DNA of 64,000 bases from Bacteroidales bacterium (GTDB taxonomy: Bacteria > Bacteroidota > Bacteroidia > Bacteroidales > P3), in contig JAFZXE010000019.1 in the NCBI GenBank assembly GCA_017616895.1, positions 145,084 through 209,083 on the forward strand, read 5' to 3'. Positions within the stretch are counted from its first letter, which is position 1, and each line of letters begins with the position of its first letter. Shown here piece by piece: positions 49,801 through 61,800 of this stretch. The position numbers and the translations under genes are program-made. The notes under the pieces are model-generated. The model saw only the letters and a list, made by a program, of their open reading frames with translations. It did not search any database and was not told where the DNA came from.

Positions 49801-52800
49801 GCAGTGGCAGCGTGCAGGTGACCAACCCGTACGCCGGCCTCTATTACTGCTTGACCAAGCCGGGCGGCAGTACCGACACCATCTACTGCGGCAGCGAGGA
49901 TGAAGATGTTATCTTCAGCAGTCTCACTGAAGCGGGCAATTACTCCCTGCGCAGCTATGCGATGATTATTGGCGACAACTGCCTGGCTCTCCATGACACA
50001 ACTTTCACCGTCACGGAAAGCAGTTTGGAAATCTCCGTCACAGGCGACAACGAAACCGTTTGCTCGGTGAACCCGAGTGTCACCCTTACAGCCAGCGTGA
50101 GCGGCGGCGAGGCTCCATACGCCTACTCATGGAGCAACGGCTCGACCAGCACCAGCATCACCATCAACGAGGCCTACGCCTCTCCCACCGTGACCGTGAC
50201 CGACAACAGCGGCTGCACCATCACCTACGCCACCATCCTCAACTGGATTGACTACGTGGAGAGCGAAGAGGCAACGGAAGCCTCAGTGTGCAATGGCGCC
50301 GAGACCTACACCTGGGGTTCGAAGACCATAACTCTCAGCGACGAACACCTCGACAACGGATACTACGTTTATTATGACACCGTAGAGTCGGGCGGCACCT
50401 GCCCTACTATCAGCGAGCTGCACCTGACCGTGAAACCCAACGCCACCACCGAGGTGCGCGTGTTGGAATGGTGCACCAGCTACACATGGCCGGTTAACGG
50501 AAACAGCTACACCACAAGCCTTGGCGGTTATTCTGACACCGTAAACGGCTGCCCAGTGACGGTGGAATACGAAAACGAAGCCGCCACCGCCACCCACAGC
50601 GGAGTGGCCGCCAACGGATGTGACAGCATCTATAGCCTCAACCTCACCCTTATAGACGGCATACCTATCCCCGCCAGCGGCACCACCGACACCACCCTCG
50701 CCACAATGGTTGAGGGCGACACCTTGTGGGTGTATGACAACGGCGGCATGCTGTTCAACTACGACATCGAAGGCGACGGCATCCTGATACTCCGCGCACC
50801 CGAGAACTACGCCATCAAGGTGGCGGTGAACGAGATAGCGCTGGGCGAAGGCGCCAAGGTATATTATACCGAACGGGATGAATTTGTCGGCAGCTGGTAC
50901 TACGAAAACAACGGCGACAACAACGGCCATGAATATGCATCGAACTCCGGATTACTAAAACTCAAGTACGACGGCGGCGACTCGCCCGCGCAGGGCAAGG
51001 GCTTCAAGCTGGCCGTAACGGTGAAATCGCTAGACGACACCTGTATGTCCATCTACAACCTAGCGAAAAACGCCGAGGTCTATGGGCAACAGACCCTCAC
51101 ATGGCAACATACGGGACGGATTTCGGAATACCGAGTCAAGGTCGGAATACAAGACAACACAATCGATGAATACACTCCGATAGTTGACACCATAGTAACC
51201 GACACCACCATAACGCTATACGGCGACTGGACCCCATTGATTAACGGTTACTACCCGTTGGAAATCTGGGCCATCTGCGGAGATAACGACTCCAGCACAG
51301 TGTATAGCGACTGGATGGAAACCCAGTGTGGATTCCGCCCGGGCCTTGCCGACGGCGAAAGCTACCACGCTCCCGCAATTATAAAATTGTCAAGCTACAA
51401 CGAAGATGAAATATACGGCCAGATGCCACCCTGCTGGTCCCGCATAGGATACCAGATACCTGCCACCGACTCCGTCTTCCCGCAACTCAACGGAGTGTAT
51501 GGTGGAGACTCGGATTGGAGCGGCATATACTTCTACACCAACGCCGAGAATGACCAGTACGCCATCATGCCGAAGTTTGACACTCTCTACGGCGGCATGA
51601 ACCAGTGGGCACTGGACTTCGTCCTCGAGCTGGCCGAATATGCACATCAAACCGAGTGCGACGTCGAACCCGTGGTGCTTTATGTGGGAGTGATGGATAA
51701 CCCGAGCGATGCCAACAGTTTCACCGTGGTTGACTCGGTGCTGGTGAACAGCAACGACTTCCGCAGCGAATATGGCAATGAGTACTATGTGTCGCTGGCC
51801 AACTACAGCGGCGACGGTCTCTACCCCGCCTTCAAGATGGCAAGACGCTCGGCACACAACGACAACCCATACGCCAACCCCACCCTGATGCTCTACGAAA
51901 TGCTGGTCATTCCCGACGGAGGCTTGAGCGCACCGACCAATCTCACCGTAACCAAACACCCGACGTATGACGACAAGGCTGTGCTGAGTTGGACAGAACC
52001 AGTATGGCCGGCGTATGGCGACGACTACGCCGTTAGCTACGTAGTATCGACCACCAACTCATCGGGCAACACATCATCGACCGAGGTTGACTTTGGCCAG
52101 ACCAGCTACACCTTCACCCCCACCGCAGGCGACATTACGAAGATAACCATCGCCACCAAGGTGACGAGCGCCCGCTACAACACCAATTGGAGAGTCGAGA
52201 GCGAAGAGGTCACATACGAAGCTCCGTTCTATACACATCAAACGGTCGATACCATCGGCGACCTGAGCGACGAGCGACTCTATTCGTACCTGATGCCTTT
52301 TGAGTATGGCAACAGCGCCAGTTCGGAGATGCTGATCAAAGCCGACGAGATAGACGGCACAACCATCGACGCCATAGCCTTCCGCCTGGCTCCCGAAAGC
52401 TGCCTGCCCCCCGAGGACTTCCCGAGCTTCCAGTACGTGACGATATATATGAAGGACGTCACACTCACGGAGCTCGATGCGGCGAACATGACCGACGACT
52501 ATCTGTTCAGCACCGATAATAAGGTTTACGATGGGACTACCTCAGGCGGCACCGACGGTTGGCTGATCTTCACCCTCAACCAGACCTACACCCGCGACCC
52601 CGACAAGAACCTTCTCATAGGTGTTGCCTCTGGGGCTGGCGACAATGCTGCGTACTATAGCGGCTATACCAAATTCTACATGGAAGCCGACGGCAACGAC
52701 CAACTGGCACTCTCGTTCGAGGGTGCATCAGGGTTGACGACGATGCCCGGCTCAACCAATCAGTACAATCGTCCACAGATGAAACTTGTCGCGGCGAAGA

Positions 52801-55800
52801 ACTGCACCAACGACTCCATCATTGTTGATACGAACCTGTGCGAAAACGCCTCGATTGACTGGCGCGGACATACCATCTCGTTTAGCGACGACGACATCTC
52901 GCAGCACTACATTATAATCGACTCCACCTACAACGACAGCTGGGACGAGTGGGACTACATCTATCGTTATGTATATACCGAAAAGGTGGAGGGAGCGAGT
53001 GCCAGCGGCTGCGACAGCGTCTATCAGCTGCGCCTCAACAAACTCTACAACGAGGACAACGACTACGACGCTGAGAATAGCAGCTACCCGCATGAGGTCA
53101 GTTGCGGACCTTACACCTGGCGCAACGGCGTGACCTACACCCAAAGTATGGGTACCTACGAGTATTACAACGGCGACTGCCCCGCCTACGGTTCCTACGG
53201 TCCACGTGTGTATGACACCGTGCCAGGAGCAGCCTCCAACGGATGCGACTCGATATATGGATTGAACCTCAGAGTCGATTCGTGGTACACCGTGGTGTTC
53301 GACACCACAGGCGTCGATTCCGGCACAGGCATGAAGCCCGTATATGAGTGCGAAGGCAGCGGCTACACCCTACCCGAGTGCACAATGACTGCAGCCTACA
53401 AGGTCTTCCGTGCATGGGAATGGGATGGCGACTGGTATGACCCGGAAGATTTTCTAGAGGCTGACTGGATTGAGGATGACACAATATATTTAACACCCGT
53501 GTTCGAATGTGACGTTGAGGAAATAGCTACCGAATATGAAGATCTCTGTCCGAATGGTGGCGAATATGAGTGGCGCGGGAAAACCATAACCATGGATTAT
53601 GCCTTGCAGCATGGACGTAGGGACAGCATCGCTGGCGTTGACTACATCAATGTCTATGACACCGTGGCCGGTGCCATAGGCGGTGTGTGCGACAGCATCT
53701 ATACGTTGCTTCTGCGTATGGAGAACAAAATCAGCTTCGACGAGCGTGTCCTTAACCAATGCGAAGCCCAAGCCTTTTATTGGATTGAGGACTACAAACA
53801 CTACGGCAGCGACATGGGCTGGAGATGGGTTGATGACGGAGACGACGGCTACAAGGAGTTCGACATGAGCACTGCGGCAAGATACCTCGACTCGTTCGCC
53901 AACGGGGAATGCGGCAAGATGTATTTGCTGTCGCTTGAAATTGAAGACGATGGCGAAGACCACGATCTTGACACCGTTATTTTTATAAAATACAAAATAG
54001 AATGGGGTGACGGAATAGACACATTATACTCAATGACGATGTATGTGTGCGAAGACTACGCTTATTACGCACCCGAATGTCCCGACACTGTGACCCGCGA
54101 AGGATACGACTTCGTATATTGGAGCGACTGGCCAGAGTGCGGCTGGGAGGTTGAACCAGGCAGTGAGCAGTGGGCCAACGGCACCACGTACCTATACGGT
54201 ATGTGGGAGAGCAACTGCGAGGACAAGGAGGCTGCCGACACCACCGTAATGTGTCCGAACGACACGTTATCGTGGCACGGATTTACATTGAACGGCCCTG
54301 AATTGCAAATAGGCGAATGGGACTCCAATATGGTCAAGTATGGCGTCATACCAGGCGAGTGCGACAGTATCTACCACATGCATGTGACCGTGCTGAGCAG
54401 ACCGACGCTGAGCGTAACCGGTCAGGAAGAGCCGCTCTGCGCAGGGATGAGCACAGGATGGATCAGTGTGGCAGTCAGCGAAGGCAACACACCCTTCCAG
54501 TATGCCATGGGCGACTCGAACTACACAGCTGCATTCGACACCACAGAACACAAGTTTGAGAACCTCGCAGCTGGAACCCACACGGTATGGGTGAAAGACA
54601 ACTGCGGTGTGACCGAACACGTACAGGTTGATATAGTCGAGCCTGCGGAGCTGACCGCAAATATCACATCCTCTATCGACTCCGCTGTGTGCTTAGGCGC
54701 AGGCAAGCAACTGAACGCCGAGGTGACAGGCGGCACATCGCCATACACTTATCTTTGGAACAGAGACAGCACCCGCATGAACGACACCTTGATGGTGAGC
54801 ACCAATGCTGCAGGCACATACACCGACACCATCTTTGTGACCGATGACCACGGATGCTCTGCCGAAGGCTACTACACCACCACGGTAAAAGAAGCCATGA
54901 CGGTAAGCATCATAGGCAACGACACCACCTACTGTTATGGTGCAGATGCCGACACATTGAGGGCAAATGCCAACGGAGGCTTCGACAACACCTACATATT
55001 CACTTGGTACAATGAAAACGAAGATACGGTCAGCACAATTTCGACATACAAACCCTCGACCGCCGAAACAGGCGAACACGAATACCATGTCACCCTGACC
55101 GACCAAATGTGCGGTACCGAGATTTCCGAAACCATATCTATCACGGTGCTTGACACCTTCAGAGTTGGACCTCTAAGCGAGATAAACGAGACCTACTGTT
55201 ATGGTGCCAATGCCTCGCAGATTGAGGTACCCGTGAGCGGCGGTGGCACTTTCAGCGGCCAGTGGTATATGAACGGCACAGCCGTAACCGACCACAACCC
55301 AGGCGACGCCGACAACAAATACACCCCGCGCACCGACACGGCAGGCACCTTCAACTACAGCTTGAAGGCCGTTTCCAACTCCGGATGCGGCAACGACTCG
55401 GTGACAGTTGGAACGGTGACGGTGTATGCGCCGTACTCTGTCAGCATAAATAACCAGGATACCAACTACTGCGTCGGACAGCAAGCCGACACTCTACGCA
55501 TAGCCAGCGTCAATGGCGGCAGCGGGGTATATACCTATCAGTGGGAATATGGTGGCAGTCAACTCGATGGCGGAACCAATAATTACTATTTGCCCGATGT
55601 GAGCAACATTCACAGCGGTTACACCTACTCTGTGCATATTATGGACGGCGCATGTTTCGACACCACAGTCACGGTGGCTACAATCATTGTCCATGACACC
55701 GGCTTGTTAGAATACACCTTCAGCAGCAACACTTACTGCCTTAACGCGGATGCCACCGAAATGGTCTTCAACGCAGGCGGAAGCAACGTTGTAGAAGATG

Positions 55801-58800
55801 AGGGCGACCTCTCGATGCAGTGGTACGAGAACGGCACGGCCATCGCAGGCGCCGACTCGAACAAGTACACCATGCCCACCACCACACCCGGTACCTACAA
55901 CTACTCGGTGAAGGTGAGCGCATACGGCGGCTGCTTGAACGACTCTGTTCTGATTGCCACCAACACCGTACGCAATGCGATGGCGGTAACGGTTTCGAAC
56001 CAAGACACAGCATACTGCTACGGCGCCAATGCCGACACACTGAGGGTTGCCAGCGTAACCGGCGGCAGCAGTGAATACATCTACACATGGTTGAAAGACG
56101 GAGAAGAGTTGAGTTCTGAAGCCACCCTCGTTCCATCGACCACCGAGGTCGGCACGAAAGTGTATAGCGTAAAGGTACGGGACGCCGGATGCAGCATCGA
56201 CACCATCGTTGACACCACCATCGTAGTGGCGAGCATCACGGTATATGGAGAGAACGTGACCCACGACACCCTTGTGGCTTGCGACAGCCTCCAGTGGATT
56301 GACGGTAACACATACACCGTAAGCACTGGCGAAATGGACACCATACCTTATTATATATATGCAGCGGCTGACCAGCACGGATGCGACTCGACGGTATATC
56401 TCAACAAACTTACAATATATGAAACAATGCATGTCTCGGCAGACAACGGAGAAACTCTTGTCTGCATTTTTGACACCGTTGACATAGCCAACAACGACAA
56501 TCCTTGGACACCGGTTGGTCCTGTAAGCCACACTGGTGGATCATCAATAATATATACATGGTATCGTAACGGAAATGCACTGGATGGTCATTCCTCGGAT
56601 TCAGTATTCAATCTGAAATACACAACTGTCGGTGTATATAACTACACTGTTGTGGCGACCGACAGCCTTGGATGCGGTAGAGATTCCATATTTGTTGGAA
56701 CGCACATTGTGTCAAGGCCGTTTATACTTAGCAAAAACAATGCCGACACAATAAACTACTGCATCAACAGTGAAGCCGACACCCTAGGTCTTAACATCAC
56801 CTACGGCAGCGGACACTATTTATATCAGTGGCTTGAAGACGGAGAAAATGTTGCCAACGGAAGCGACTCACTGTATGTGCCTAGCACGAACGAGGCCGGC
56901 ACACACACTTATTCGTTGAGGCTGTTTGATTCCATCTGCGGAACCGACACGACCGTAACAATGGCAACAATAACAGTTAACCCGACATTGGTGGCAAGCA
57001 TCGAACCCGACACGATGTACAACTGTATGGGTAACGAAGGGTCGTTTACTGTGACTGTGGCCGACGGCAACGAGCCCACCTACCAGTGGTACCGCAACAG
57101 CGAGCCTATTGCCGATGAAACTTCAGCAGACATCAACTTCGACGCCGACTCGGCAGGCACCTTCATCTACAGCGTAGTTGTGACCGACGGAGCTGGTTGC
57201 GGACGCGACTCGATCTATGCCGGACGGAGCATAGTGTATAGCCCGATGGCGGTGACAATAGCCAACCAAGACACCGCCTACTGCTTCGGTGCTCAGGCGG
57301 ACACCCTGAGGGTGACCAGCATCGCCAACGGCAGCGGAAACTTCACCTACCGCTGGTATATGAACGGCGAAGAGGCTATGGTAAGTGAGACGGAAACATA
57401 CCAGCCTTCGACCGGAGAAGTTGGCTCAGCCACATACAGCGTACGTGTAACAGACGGCGAATGTGGTACCGACACCATCATCACGGTGGCAACCATCACG
57501 GTGCTCGACTCGCTAACCGTCGGACCTGTGAGCGAGATAAACGAAAGTTACTGTATGGGAGTCAATGCCTCGCAGATTGAGGTACCCGTCAGCGGCGGTG
57601 GCGCCTTCAGCGGCCAGTGGTATATGAACGGGGAACCCGTGACCGACCACGACGCCGGTGACGCAGCCAACAAATACACCCCGCGCACCGACACCGCAGG
57701 CATCTTCAACTACAGCTTGAAGATTGTCTCGAACGCTGGATGCGGCAGCGACTCGGTGACGGTCGGAACGGTGACGGTCAAAGGCCCGTTCACGGTGACA
57801 GTAGAGAACCAAGACTCCGCATACTGCTATGGTGACTATCCCGCAGAGCTGAAATTGGACAGCGTCGATGGCATAGGCGATGTCTCGTATGAATGGTACA
57901 AAGATAGCGTACAAGTTGCGCAAACTGCCACATATAGGCCGTCGGGTTACGAGTCTGGAGAGTTCGTATATTCGGTAAAGGCAATCCATGAATGTGGCAA
58001 CGACACAACCGTTACGGTTGCGACCATCACGGTACAGGAAAGTATAAGTGCAAATACGTTTGTAGATACAAGCTACTGCTTCGGAGCAACGCCCGAGCCC
58101 ATCACACTCAATACCACAGGCGGTAACGGCACCTACTCATATTATTGGCTTGTTGCCGACAACGACGACATGATACCCGCCGATTCATTGCCGACAACGA
58201 CCAATGTCTGCGTCCCTCTTACCGACACATCGTCAGCAACATATTATTATAGAGTATATATCACTTCGGGGGGCTGCTCCACCAGTATCGATGTTGCAAG
58301 AATCGATGTGATGGAGCAAGTGGTGGTGCAAGTCACTGCAGACAGCAGCGCCATCTGCCTCGGAACGGAGGGTACAACATACGAACTGACCGACCACACC
58401 AGCGGTGGAACTTACAGCAACTACACCTACAAATGGTACGAAAACGGAGGGGAGTTATTTGACGAAACGAGCAGCAGCTATATGCCCGTCGGCTCAACCG
58501 CAGGCACCTTCACCTACAGCGCCATAGCCATAGACGAACTTGGCTGCACAAGTGATACGACAACCGTCGGAGTTCTGACAGTGTATGACAAGATGGCTGT
58601 GACGGTAGCCAATCAAGACACCGCCTACTGTAAAAACGCCGATGCCGACACTCTGAGGATTGCCGGCGTAACCGGTGGCAACAATAGCTACACCTACCGT
58701 TGGTTCGTGCACGATTTTTATGAGACCGTGTTAAGTACGACGGCGAACTACAAGCCCGCAACCGACGCAGCTGGCACCACAATCTACGACGTGCAGGTAA

Positions 58801-61800
58801 CCGACAACGAATGCGGCACCGACACAACGATTACGGTGGCAACCGTGACGGTACATAATACCATGACAGCATCTGTGAACGGCTATTATCCTGGAGCAGT
58901 GTGTATCCATTCCGAACAGGACACCCTGTTCGTCCAAACCGAAGGCGGTAGCGGAAACTACACCTACCAGTGGCTGCTATATATTGACAGTGCACATTTC
59001 GACACCATTGATGGTGCAACGCAATCGTATTACCAACCGACAACCGACACTGTTTCTACAGGTGAAATGTTCTATGTGTCAGTAAAAGACGTTAACGGAT
59101 GCGGTGACACATTAATCGACGCCGCTTACATCTATGTAACTGATTCGGTCCGCTATTCCGGATTCACTTATGCCTCCGACTCTATCCTTTGCTATGGAGT
59201 CGAAGACAGCTTGTGGGTTTACGAAACTGGTGGGGCTGGAGGGGCAACATATACCTGGTATATCGACGGTGAAGAGGTAAACCCGAACCACGAAAACAAC
59301 GTGTTCACCCTGCCTGCTGGCGTCGCTGGAACCTTCGACTTAAGCGTAAAGATAAGCATGGATGTATGCGGATCTGATTCAGCACACGTTACCAACTTCA
59401 CGGTGTATGACCAGTTCGAAGTGAACGCAGAGGAGCAAACCAATACCTACTGCCTTAACTCCACGCCGGACACCATCACGCTTGCTGGTCAGATAAGCGG
59501 AAGCGGAGACTACAGCTACCAGTGGTATGCCGTGACTGGCTCGACCACCGAGATTATCGACACACTCGCTGGCGCCACGAACAACTGGTATGTACCGGCG
59601 ACCAACGTGGCAGGCGAAAAGGAATTCCGCGTGAAGGTAACAGACCTCAACTGCGGCGGCGACACCACCGTGTCGGTTGGATCAGTATATGTTTCTGATT
59701 CGATAAGGATAACCAGCGGCGTCGATAGCCTCTTTGCCTGCCTGGGTAGTGAAGCTGGCACCTTCAACGTCACCTACGAAGGCGACGGCGAGATTGACTA
59801 TTGCTGGTACCTCAACGGAGCGGAGGTCTATCGCGACTTGGTGAACGAATTTATGCCGAGCTCCGACAGCGCTGGAGTGTTCAACTACTACCTTGTGCTG
59901 AGAAGCGGCTACGGCTGCGCCAGCGACTCGGTGGCAGCCGGATTACTGACGGTGTATGAACCGATGGCTGTGACGGTAGCCAACCAAGACACCGACTACT
60001 GCTACGGCACTCAGGCTGACACACTGAGGGTAACCAGCATCTCCAACGGCAGCGGCAACTTCACCTACCGCTGGATGCAGAACGGCGACATGGTAAGCGA
60101 GAACGAGGCGACATTCGTGCCCTCGACCACCGAGGTTGGCGCAACAACCTATAGCGTCACGGTAATGGACAACGATTGCGGCACCGACACCACCGTCACG
60201 GTGGCAACGATTACGGTACACAACGGTGCTATTGTATCGATTGACGACACCACAGCCCTGACGGCGTGCTCAGGAGCAGTAAACTGGGATAGGTCTCTCG
60301 CGGTGATTGACACCACATCGGAAACAACACTGACACTGACCTACCAGTGGTATCGTAACGATGTAGCCATCGACGGTGCGACCGACTCGACCTATACTAT
60401 CACATCACCGCTCGACACCACCGGTACCTTTATATATACCGTACATGTGGGCGACAACTACGGCTGTACCGACACCACGCTCCATGCTATACGGCTGACG
60501 GCATATCCGAATGTAAGTTGGACGATAATTGGAGAACAAGACCGCGACTACTGCATTAACGGCACCGCAGAACAACTCATAGTGGTGCCGAGCGGTGGTA
60601 ACGGAAACTATACATACTCATGGGACGACAATAATTCCCATACGTTGAGTAACGACACGACATATACTCCAACTATTGACTCGATTGGAAGAACCATACT
60701 TAACTTCTCACTTAGAAGTTCCGGCATAGACTACTGCGCCGGGTCTTATGGAGTGGCATACTTTATTAACATGCACGACATCTCGACTGGAGACACGACT
60801 GTGACGGCTTGCGACAGCTACACTTGGATCGACACTGTGACCTACACCGAGACGCCTACTGACGCAATGCCGACATTCGTATTGCAGAACCAGTATGGCT
60901 GTGACTCGACGGTGACGCTGAACCTGACCATCAACTACAGCAACAGCGACACAGTAGCGCAGACGGCCTGCGACATGTACACCTGGGCGATGACTGGTCA
61001 GACTTACACCACAAGCGGTTACTACTTCGACACGGTGCAGAACCAATATGGTTGCGACTCGATAGTGGTGCTGAACCTGACCGTCAACCCGAGTACGGCA
61101 AGCAACGACACGATGACAGTCTGCGACAGCTACACATGGAACAACACCAACTACAACACGTCCGGAACATACACTGCGAACCTCCTCAACGCGGCTGGAT
61201 GCGACTCGACAGCAACGCTGTACCTGACCGTCAACTACAGCAACAGCGCCACAGACACCGTGACGACCTGCGACAGTGTGACCTGGATTGACGGCAACAC
61301 CTATTCGGCCAGGATGGTGGCAGAGTCGCCGACCTACACCTACGCAAACGGCAACGCCGCAGGGTGCGACTCGGTTGTAACGCTGCAGCTGATACTTGCC
61401 GACAGCTACACTGCATACTTCCACTGCCAAGAATGTGACACGAACTTCATGCCAAACATAGAGGTCTGCTCACTTACACCACAGATTGTGATGCCGGAGA
61501 ACGAATATGAATACGAAGGACATATATTCATAGGTTGGATAGGCAGCCCCGACACTGTACAGCCGGGCGACACTGTGACAATGACCGGCAGCATTGAATT
61601 CTGGGCCGCATGGCGCACACTGTGCAGCAACGTCGATACCGTAAGCTATGCTGAGATGTGCGACGGCGACACCATCACTTGGCGCGGTTACACCGTAACC
61701 TCGGTCCAGACGGAATACGCCGACACCGTGGCCGGCGTGGTTGACGAACTGTGCGACTCGGTCTATCACCTGCTGCTCACGGTCAACTACCCGACCACGA